This document shows positions 1 through 5,145 of a DNA stretch of 6,620 bases, piece after piece. Each line of letters starts with the position of its first letter. Position 1 is the first letter of the stretch. The DNA comes from Candidatus Dormiibacter sp. (GTDB lineage: Bacteria; Chloroflexota; Dormibacteria; UBA8260). The notes under the pieces were generated by a model. That model was not told where the DNA came from, did not search any database, and saw only the letters and a program-made list of their open reading frames with translations. The position numbers and the translations under genes were made by a program. The DNA is taken from assembly GCA_025450495.1 (NCBI GenBank), contig JANWHI010000114.1:1-6620 (forward strand). Reading direction: 5' to 3'.

Positions 1-830
1 CAGCGGGTCGATGCCCCGCCCGGCACCGCGGCGGTTCCGACCAGGTCCAGCCGGCCGCCGGCCCAGTCGGCCAGGACCACGGTCACGCCCGCGGCGGTGC
101 TGAACCAGCCGACCACGACAGCGTCGCGTCGCCCGGTCAGCGTGATGCGAAGCCGGTCGGGCGAGGCGATCCCGGCCCGGTACGGGGCACCGCCGCGCCG
201 GGCGATCAGGGAGTTGAGCCCGCGCGCCGCGGCCGCCTGGGCGAGGGCACGTCCGTGACCGGCGACGTGGTCGGGGAGCTGGATGCGCGATTCCGGCGGG
301 ATCAGGTCGCGCAGCATGGCCAGCCGGCTCAGCAGTGGACGCCCGGTCAGCGGTTCGCCGTCGAGGTGGAGAAGGTCCGTGGCCAGGTACACGGCGGCCG
401 GACGTCCGGGGTTCGCCTCGCTCACCCGGGCGAAGAGCGCCGCCAGGTCAGGCCTGCCATCGCGATCGAGCACACAGATCGACCCGTCGAGCACCGCCTC
501 GGCACCGCCCTGGAGCGGGCCGCTGGCAGCGATCTCGGGAAAGCGACGCTCCAGCGACGACACCTCACCGTGGAGCCGCACCGAGCCGCCCCCGTCCGCG
601 ATGAGCAGGCAGCGGGACCCCTCCCACTCCACGCTGAACAGCCAGTCATCGCCGTCGTAGGGAGCGGCGCTGGGGACGCTGAGCTCGGGCTGGGAGCTGC
701 CGCCGATGCCGGCGGCCGGGAGCGGGATCGGCAGCCGCTGCTGGTCACCGGCGCTGGTGCGGCGCCGCCGCGGCGCCTGGATGCGCGCGCTCACCGGACG
801 CTCAGGAGGCCTTGCGCCGCCGTGCTCCAT
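1..830 (-). CDS. Degenerate LigD-type ATP-dependent DNA ligase homologue (pseudo-ligase), 3' end beyond the window
   Basis: I translated this frame by hand; it is open for 276 codons from the ATG at 830 and runs off the left edge. From residue 58 it aligns by eye, with few gaps, to the ligase domain of the LigD encoded at 2281-4965. The catalytic positions are changed. Motif I KWDG is EWEG (Glu68 for the adenylated Lys). Motif III DGEIVVLD is DGSICVLD (Ser117 for Glu). Motif IIIa VFDLLWLDG is ATDLLHLDG (151-158 region). Motif IV EGMVGKR is NSLIARR (206-212). Motif V LKVKAW is LRITLT (227-232). After residue 236 the start of an OB-fold-like part (AVVVGW) follows. Adenylation therefore looks impossible, yet the frame has no stops and keeps the fold-defining residues. 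This suggests a maintained non-catalytic protein, perhaps a scaffold (inference). The start is uncertain: the ATG at 830 overlaps ku by 29 nt, and an in-frame GTG at 794 lies 7 nt after the ku stop. Residues 1-57 are Arg/Pro-rich and probably disordered. Confidence 0.85.
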   Translation of the reverse strand, partial: MEHGGARPPERPVSARIQAPRRRRTSAGDQQRLPIPLPAAGIGGSSQPELSVPSAAPYDGDDWLFSVEWEGSRCLLIADGGGSVRLHGEVSSLERRFPEIAASGPLQGGAEAVLDGSICVLDRDGRPDLAALFARVSEANPGRPAAVYLATDLLHLDGEPLTGRPLLSRLAMLRDLIPPESRIQLPDHVAGHGRALAQAAAARGLNSLIARRGGAPYRAGIASPDRLRITLTGRRDAVVVGWFSTAAGVTVVLADWAGGRLDLVGTAAVPGGASTR

Positions 831-1674
831 CTGCGGACTGGCGGCGGCGCGCAGCCGTCGCCTCGCGGGCGGCGGGCTTGCTCTCCCGATCGCCCTTCTG
901 GGCCGCCTCGACCGATGCCTTGAGCGCGGCCATCAGGTCGGTCACCTTGGACGGCTTCTCGGGAGCACGCACGTCGAGCGGCTGGTCGTTGACCTTGGCA
1001 TCGATGACCGCCATCAGCGCCTCGCGATAGTCGTCCTTGTAGCGCTCGGGGTCGAAATGGGCACTGAGGTTCTCGACCAGCATGACGGCCATGTCGAGCT
1101 CGCGCTTGTGGATCTCGGGGCGCGCCTCGTCCTCGGGCAGGGACAGCTCACCGGGGCTGCGGATCTCATCGGGCCAGTGCAGCGTGTTGAGCAGCAGCCC
1201 CTTCTCGTGAAGCGCGAGCCGGCAGAGGTGCTCGCGGTCGCGGAAGGCGATCTTGCCGAGAGCGACCTTGCCCGTCTCCTCGAGGGCGGCCTTGAGCAGG
1301 TAGTAGGGCTTGACGCCGACCGCCTCGGGTTCGAGGTAGTACGCACTCTTGATGTAGACGCCAGCCTCGATCTCGGAGTCATCGACGAACTCGAGGATCT
1401 CGCAGGTGTGCGATGTCGTCAGCGGCAGCTTGTCGAGGTCGGAGTCGTCGACGACGACGAACTCGTCCTTGCCCACCTCATAGCCGCGCACCGTCGCGTT
1501 CCAGGGAATCTCCTTGTCCTCTTCGACACACCAGCGCTTGTTGCGGATCGGCGTGAGGTCGTCGGGGCAGAGCATCCGGAAGGAGACGCTCTTCGACTCC
1601 GTCGCGAGGTACAGCCGCACGGGGATCGCGACCATGCCGAAGCTGATCGCGCCGCGCCACATGGATCTGGGCAT
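802..1674 (-). CDS. ku: Ku, DNA end-binding protein of NHEJ
   Basis: Bacterial Ku forms a homodimeric ring that threads onto double-strand DNA ends and recruits LigD. The 290-residue product opens with MWRGAISFGMVAIPVRLY (residues 5-22), the family hallmark, and continues with the beta-barrel core, including residues 103-175 (EAGVYIKSAYYLEP, LALHEKGLLLNTLHWPDEI). The helical arm region follows, with ELDMAVMLVENL at 192-203. The conserved C-terminal segment KVTDLMAALKASVEAA (243-258), the region known to contact LigD in other species, is present. A basic tail follows (260-290, eleven Lys/Arg), of the kind that adds DNA binding in some actinobacterial Ku proteins. Length is normal for the family. 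Met1 rather than Met5 is preferred because a TAGAAT box lies exactly six bases before its ATG. The gene is 48 nt downstream of the HNH gene and abuts or overlaps the pseudo-ligase. Confidence 0.97.
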   Translation of the reverse strand: MPRSMWRGAISFGMVAIPVRLYLATESKSVSFRMLCPDDLTPIRNKRWCVEEDKEIPWNATVRGYEVGKDEFVVVDDSDLDKLPLTTSHTCEILEFVDDSEIEAGVYIKSAYYLEPEAVGVKPYYLLKAALEETGKVALGKIAFRDREHLCRLALHEKGLLLNTLHWPDEIRSPGELSLPEDEARPEIHKRELDMAVMLVENLSAHFDPERYKDDYREALMAVIDAKVNDQPLDVRAPEKPSKVTDLMAALKASVEAAQKGDRESKPAAREATAARRRQSADGARRRKAS

Positions 1675-1692
1675 GCCCCGATTCTAGGGGCA
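1674..1692. repeat. Inverted repeat bracketing the ku -10 box
   Basis: TGCCCC (1674-1679) and GGGGCA (1687-1692) are perfect 6-bp arms with a 7-nt spacer that contains the TAGAAT box (1681-1686, minus strand). Binding of a dimeric protein here would cover the ku promoter. If ku transcription starts at the ATG the hairpin is not in the ku-initiated RNA, but it would be present in read-through RNA from upstream. There is no run of T, so it does not look like an intrinsic terminator. The symmetry could be chance in GC-rich DNA. Confidence 0.4.
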
Positions 1693-1707
1693 GACACGAG
1701 TGGGCAA
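1681..1707 (-). promoter_or_regulatory. Putative leaderless promoter of ku
   Basis: On the minus strand TAGAAT (1686 to 1681) lies six bases before the ku ATG, so transcription would begin at or next to the start codon. TTGCCC (1707 to 1702) lies 15 bases further upstream and is a possible but short-spaced -35. There is no good Shine-Dalgarno sequence before ku, which agrees with leaderless translation. The same box at the same distance precedes the HNH gene. Confidence 0.5.
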
Positions 1708-1722
1708 CAGGTTCGGCCCAGT

Positions 1723-2241
1723 TCAGACGGTGAGAAGCCGCTCGTAGGCGGCCTTCAACTCCGGATAGCGCAGGAAGATGATGTGCGCGTACTCCTGGGT
1801 GAGCGGGCCCGGCGCGCGGCGCAGGTGCATGCCCACCTCCCCGGGACGGTGGTTGGCCTTGCGCCAGTTGCACCTCTTGCAGGCGATGACCAGGTTGTCC
1901 CAACGATCGCCGCTGCCACCGCGGGACATGGGCACGATGTGGTCGACGGTGAGCTCCGCGGCCGGCCCGACGAAGCCGCAGTACTGGCAGGTGTGGTCGT
2001 CACGCAGCAGCAGGTTGCGGCGGTTGGGACGGAGCAGGCGGCGCGGCACGTGGATGGTTCGCAGCAGGCGGACGACGACAACCCCCTCGGGCAGCCGGCG
2101 TCCGCTGAGCGCGGCGGCGGCCTCGAGCTCGGAACGCTCGTCGAGGAAGGCGACCCGCTCCTTGCTCAGCAGGATGATGAGCCGCCGGTGACTGATGACG
2201 TTCAGTGGCTGCATGGAGGCATTCAGCAACAGCACGGCCAT
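1723..2241 (-). CDS. HNH endonuclease, small stand-alone type
   Basis: The 172-residue product has a zinc-binding HNH nuclease domain. CQYC (Cys85, Cys88) is followed by VDHIVP (Asp100-His101, the catalytic DH), GG at 108-109, DNLVIAC (Asn116) and CKRCN (Cys121, Cys124, Asn125). Two CxxC pairs would hold a structural metal, and His101 would be the general base with a divalent cation. The N-terminus (LLLNASMQPLNVISHRRLIILL, residues 4-25) matches a widespread family of small bacterial HNH proteins found in Actinobacteria, Chloroflexota and Deinococcota whose biological role is not established. This supports the ATG chosen. It lies between ligD (39 nt upstream) and ku (48 nt downstream), in the same direction. 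An end-processing role in NHEJ is suggested only by location. It could equally be an unrelated housekeeping or defence nuclease captured in the operon. No Shine-Dalgarno sequence is visible; a TAGAAT box lies six bases before the ATG. Confidence 0.93.
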   Translation of the reverse strand: MAVLLLNASMQPLNVISHRRLIILLSKERVAFLDERSELEAAAALSGRRLPEGVVVVRLLRTIHVPRRLLRPNRRNLLLRDDHTCQYCGFVGPAAELTVDHIVPMSRGGSGDRWDNLVIACKRCNWRKANHRPGEVGMHLRRAPGPLTQEYAHIIFLRYPELKAAYERLLTV

Positions 2242-2247
2242 GGCGGA

Positions 2248-2253
2248 ATTCTA
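2248..2253 (-). promoter_or_regulatory. Putative leaderless -10 box of the HNH gene
   Basis: TAGAAT on the minus strand, exactly six bases upstream of the HNH ATG at 2241 and inside the 39-nt gap after ligD. The placement predicts a transcript starting at the start codon. No convincing -35 is seen at 16-18 bases; a TTGCCC (2267 to 2262) lies only 8 bases upstream. The box overlaps an EcoRI-type palindrome, GAATTC (2246-2251). Confidence 0.5.
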
Positions 2254-2280
2254 TTGGGAGCGGGCAAGCAGCGCACTGGT

Positions 2281-4965
2281 TCAGTCGAGCGGCGGCAGCT
2301 CCTGGTCGCCGGCCAGCGCCGGGGCGAACAGGTCGCCGACCGCGGCGAGCCGCTCGCCGATGGTGTGGATCGTCCAACCGTCGGGGCGAAGCCCGGGTTC
2401 GCCCAGCTCGGACCAGGTGATCGGCGTCGAGACCGGCGCGTGGGGCACCGCGCGCACCGTGTATGGCGCGGTGAGCGTCTTGTTGATGATGTTCTGGGTG
2501 TAATCGATGCGGACGCGGCCGGTGCGCTGGCGCACCGACCACTCCCAGCTGACCAGGTCGGGCACGATCGCCGCGACGGCCCGGGCCACGCCCTCAACCC
2601 AGTTGCGCACGGCCGCGTAGTCGGGGCCCCTGCGGATCGGGACGTAGATCTGCAGGCCGGTCTGCCCGGTGGTCTTGACCGCGCTGTGCAGGCGGTAGTG
2701 GTCCAGCGCCACCCCGACCAGCTTGGCGATGGTCACGACACTCTCGAACGCGGCACCCTCGGCGGGGTCGAGGTCGAACACCGCCCAGTCGGGATGCAGC
2801 GGACTGTCGATGCGCGAGTGCCAGGGATGCAGGTCGATGGACGCCGCGTTGGCCACCCAGACGAGCGTTGCCAGCCCGTTGACGACGACGTACTCCTTGG
2901 TCTTCTCGCCGTGATACGTCCACGACTGGATCCACGGTGGGGCGTGCGAGGGCTTGTCCTTGCGCCAGAACGATTTGCCGTCGATACCGTCGGGGAAGAC
3001 CTGCATCGACAACGGCCGGTCGCGGAGGTAGGGGAGAAGCACCGGCGCCACCCGGATGTAGTGGGCGATGAGGTCGCGCTTGGTCAACCCGTCCGCCGGC
3101 CATATCGGCTTGTCGAGGTTGGTGAGCCGCAGGCGGTGTCCATCCACCTCGAAGGCGTCCGAGGCGCGCAGCCCGCGCAACTGCTCGAGCAGCGCGGCGG
3201 CCTCGTCGTCGCCGCCGCCGGCATCGACGGGCCCGCCGACCGGCATCCCCGCCGCCTCCTCGGCGCCGGCGAACGAGAGCACCGAGTCGACGGGCAGCGG
3301 GACCTCGCGACGGCAGTCACGGGCCGCGATGTCGTCGCGAAGCCCGACGAACGCCGGGTGGCGGAGGATGCCCTGCCTGGTCCAGCCCGCGTGCCGAACC
3401 TCGCACACCAGCTCGGGGCGCACCCAGGTGGCCGGCTCGCTGGTCCGCGGCACGGGGCGGAGAGGGGAGTCAGCGGTGACCAGGCCATCGAGCCGGGTGC
3501 GCAGCAGACGCAGCATCGCCTCGTCGAACCCGGTCCCGACCTGACCGCAGTGCACCAGCCGATCGCCGTCGTACACGCCGAGGATGAGCGCGCCGAGCTG
3601 CTTGGCGCGGCGCCCGCGGCCGCTGGTCCAACCGGCGATGGCGCAGGACTGCGTCTGCCACGCCTTGACCTTCAGCCAGTCCGGGCTTCGCCGTCCCGGC
3701 TGATAGGTCGAGTCGGCGCGTTTGCCGACCATGCCCTCGATGCCGCGCCCGCTGACAGCGGCGAAGAACTCCCTCCCGTCGCGCTCGACGTGGTCCGTGT
3801 AGAGGATGCCATCGGCCGCACCCAGCACGTCTTTCAGCGTCTTCTTGCGGATTCGCAGCGAGGTGTCCATCAGGTCACGCCCGTCGAGCCAGAGCAGGTC
3901 GAAGACCGCGTAGGTGGCAGGGTGATCGCGCATGACGCGGCGCACGTCGGTGTCGCGCGACACGTTGATGCGCGATTGCAGGCGCTCGAACGAGGGGCGC
4001 CCATCGGCGTCGAGCACAACGATCTCACCGTCGACGATGGCGCGGTGGCCTCGCAGCGCGGCCCGCAGCGCAGCCAGCTCGGGATACCGCGCTGTCTCGT
4101 CGCGCCTGCTCCGGCCGATGACCTTGAGCGTGTCGCCACCCACCCCCGCCACCGCGCGCACTCCGTCCCATTTCAACTCGAACAGCCAGCCCTCGCGGCT
4201 GAACGGTTTGTCGACGCTGGTGGCCAGCATCGGCGCGGGCAGCTCGGGCATCTCGGGCACGGCTGCTGCGCGCGGGCGCGACGCGCCCGGGGTCCGGCCT
4301 GCTGCGCGCGACGCACGCGCGGTCTCGCGCGGGTCGCCACCTGCCTCTGCAGCGATCTCGGCGAGGGTGCGGCCCGTCTTCACGGACACCTCGTGCTCGC
4401 TGGCCTCGTATCCGTCGACGACACAGTCGTCGCGCTTCTTGATCATCAGCCAGTTCTTGTCGCCGTCCGCATCGTCGCGACCGCGACGTCCGCGCTGTCC
4501 GAGCTTCACCAGGGCGTACTCGCCGCAGATCTTGGTGCCGAAGACGCGGAACTTGAGGTCGCCCTTGGCCAGGCTGGCCTCGACGTCCCGGGCCGTCTCA
4601 GCTGTCCACTCATACGTGCCGATGTCCCACAGCAGCACCGTCCCGGCCCCGTACCCCGACGGGATGACGCCCTCGAAGTCGCCGTAATCGACGGGGTGGT
4701 CCTCGGTGTGCACCGCCAGGCGCTTGACCTTGGGATCGAGGGTGGGCCCGCGCGGGACCGGCCAGGAGAGGAGCACGCCGTTGTGCTCGAGACGGAAGTC
4801 CCAATGCATGCGCGTGGCGCGGTGCTGTTGCACGCAGAAGCGGCGACCGTGGGGGAGGCTGTCCCAGCCCGGACTCTCGGTCCGCTTGGTGCGCTCACGG
4901 TCGTCGCCGGACGGCTCCGGCGTGCGTGTGAAATCGCGTTTGCGGCGATACTCCTCCAGCGCCAT
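2281..4965 (-). CDS. ligD: LigD, multifunctional NHEJ ligase (phosphoesterase-ligase-polymerase)
   Basis: The 894-residue product contains all three LigD activities in the order PE-Lig-Pol, as in Pseudomonas LigD and unlike the Pol-PE-Lig order of mycobacteria. The 3'-phosphoesterase spans about 35-190, with His48, His54, Asp56, Arg58 and His90 in QQHRATRMHWDFRLE and EDHPVDYGDFEGVIP. A Pro/Ala/Arg linker (about 205-238) leads to the ATP-dependent ligase (about 240-550). It has motif I KWDG (Lys265, adenylated), DGE (Glu314), VFDLLWLDG (354-362), motif IV EGMVGKR (410-416) and motif V LKVKAW (431-436), then an OB-fold. A Gly/Asp/Glu-rich linker (about 565-600) leads to the primase-like polymerase (about 605-894). 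It has DLD (Asp731, Asp733), KTTGQTGLQIYVP (764-776) and Asp821 in IDYTQN. The enzyme trims, fills and seals ends with Ku. An in-frame TAG at 4978-4980 makes the ATG the first possible start. There is no Shine-Dalgarno sequence. It is the first gene of a minus-strand string with HNH and ku. Confidence 0.98.
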   Translation of the reverse strand: MALEEYRRKRDFTRTPEPSGDDRERTKRTESPGWDSLPHGRRFCVQQHRATRMHWDFRLEHNGVLLSWPVPRGPTLDPKVKRLAVHTEDHPVDYGDFEGVIPSGYGAGTVLLWDIGTYEWTAETARDVEASLAKGDLKFRVFGTKICGEYALVKLGQRGRRGRDDADGDKNWLMIKKRDDCVVDGYEASEHEVSVKTGRTLAEIAAEAGGDPRETARASRAAGRTPGASRPRAAAVPEMPELPAPMLATSVDKPFSREGWLFELKWDGVRAVAGVGGDTLKVIGRSRRDETARYPELAALRAALRGHRAIVDGEIVVLDADGRPSFERLQSRINVSRDTDVRRVMRDHPATYAVFDLLWLDGRDLMDTSLRIRKKTLKDVLGAADGILYTDHVERDGREFFAAVSGRGIEGMVGKRADSTYQPGRRSPDWLKVKAWQTQSCAIAGWTSGRGRRAKQLGALILGVYDGDRLVHCGQVGTGFDEAMLRLLRTRLDGLVTADSPLRPVPRTSEPATWVRPELVCEVRHAGWTRQGILRHPAFVGLRDDIAARDCRREVPLPVDSVLSFAGAEEAAGMPVGGPVDAGGGDDEAAALLEQLRGLRASDAFEVDGHRLRLTNLDKPIWPADGLTKRDLIAHYIRVAPVLLPYLRDRPLSMQVFPDGIDGKSFWRKDKPSHAPPWIQSWTYHGEKTKEYVVVNGLATLVWVANAASIDLHPWHSRIDSPLHPDWAVFDLDPAEGAAFESVVTIAKLVGVALDHYRLHSAVKTTGQTGLQIYVPIRRGPDYAAVRNWVEGVARAVAAIVPDLVSWEWSVRQRTGRVRIDYTQNIINKTLTAPYTVRAVPHAPVSTPITWSELGEPGLRPDGWTIHTIGERLAAVGDLFAPALAGDQELPPLD
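4263..4310. repeat. 12-bp direct repeat in the ligD linker
   Basis: CTGCTGCGCGCG occurs at 4263-4274 and again at 4299-4310, 36 bases apart and therefore in frame. It encodes part of the Ala/Arg-rich linker between the phosphoesterase and ligase domains. It probably reflects low-complexity drift of a disordered linker rather than a functional site. Confidence 0.5.
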
Positions 4966-4971
4966 GTGCGC

Positions 4972-4977
4972 AGTCTG
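4972..4977 (-). promoter_or_regulatory. Weak candidate leaderless -10 box of ligD
   Basis: CAGACT on the minus strand lies six bases before the ligD ATG, the same distance as the TAGAAT boxes of ku and the HNH gene. It matches TAGAAT at only four of six positions and lacks the first T. No -35 is evident. The absence of a Shine-Dalgarno sequence makes a leaderless start plausible, but the real promoter could lie further upstream in the 180-nt gap. Confidence 0.2.
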
Positions 4978-5074
4978 CTACGAAGGCCACAACCGCCGTG
5001 ATCCGGGCCGCCACGCAGACGTCCGGCGGACCTCCAAACGCCAGTGCCGGGCGCTGTTTGTGGCGCGTCGCGGC

Positions 5075-5093
5075 CGGGCGGTCATCCCGCCCG
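5075..5093. repeat. Perfect GC hairpin upstream of the gyrB -10
   Basis: CGGGCGG (5075-5081) and CCGCCCG (5087-5093) are perfect 7-bp arms around a 5-nt loop. The element occupies the place where a gyrB -35 would be expected, and no consensus -35 is seen there. Neither strand has a T run after it, so a terminator is unlikely. An operator, or a hairpin in a long ligD leader if ligD transcription starts upstream of it, is possible. Confidence 0.45.
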
Positions 5094-5120
5094 AAACTGG
5101 TACAATTCACAGTAGTTTCG
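5092..5120. repeat. Inverted repeat spanning the gyrB -10 region
   Basis: CGAAACT (5092-5098) and AGTTTCG (5114-5120) are perfect 7-bp arms separated by 15 nt. The arm centres are 22 bp apart, about two helical turns, which suits a dimeric DNA-binding protein. The spacer contains the TACAAT box, so a bound protein would block the gyrB promoter. A shorter symmetric pair, ACTG (5096-5099) and CAGT (5110-5113), lies within it. The arms do not match the GAAC-N4-GTTC SOS box. Confidence 0.45.
5098..5106 (+). promoter_or_regulatory. Extended -10 promoter of gyrB
   Basis: TG-G-TACAAT: an extended -10 (TG at 5098-5099) followed by TACAAT (5101-5106), one base from the TATAAT consensus and striking in such GC-rich surroundings. 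Transcription would start near 5113, giving an untranslated leader of about 33 nt before the GTG at 5146. No good -35 is present at 16-18 bases upstream, as is usual for extended -10 promoters. Confidence 0.6.
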
Positions 5121-5145
5121 CGTGCCTTCCGGTGCCGCCTGAGCG

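Noticed and set aside
422..748. A 108-codon minus-strand frame inside the left-edge gene
   Set aside because: It is a shifted frame of the pseudo-ligase; the protein is Ser/Arg/Pro-rich with no similarity, whereas the adjacent frame aligns with LigD.
1675..1722. A terminator between the HNH gene and ku
   Set aside because: The only stem is the 6-bp repeat over the ku -10 box and it lacks a T tract, so read-through is expected.
706..5001. A 4.3-kb open frame on the plus strand (1431 codons) antisense to ligD, HNH and ku
   Set aside because: It is opposite three well-recognised genes and passes through their gaps. Its predicted protein is a Val/Asp/His/Gly-rich mixture with no recognisable domain, typical of the antisense frame of high-GC genes where stops are rare.
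5075..5093. The GC hairpin as an intrinsic terminator
   Set aside because: No T run follows on either strand, and it lies between divergent promoters where no transcript should end.
5122..5142. A six-codon GTG-to-TGA reading frame just before the gyrB GTG, a possible leader peptide
   Set aside because: It lacks a ribosome binding site, is very short and has no regulatory codon run; chance is sufficient in this sequence.
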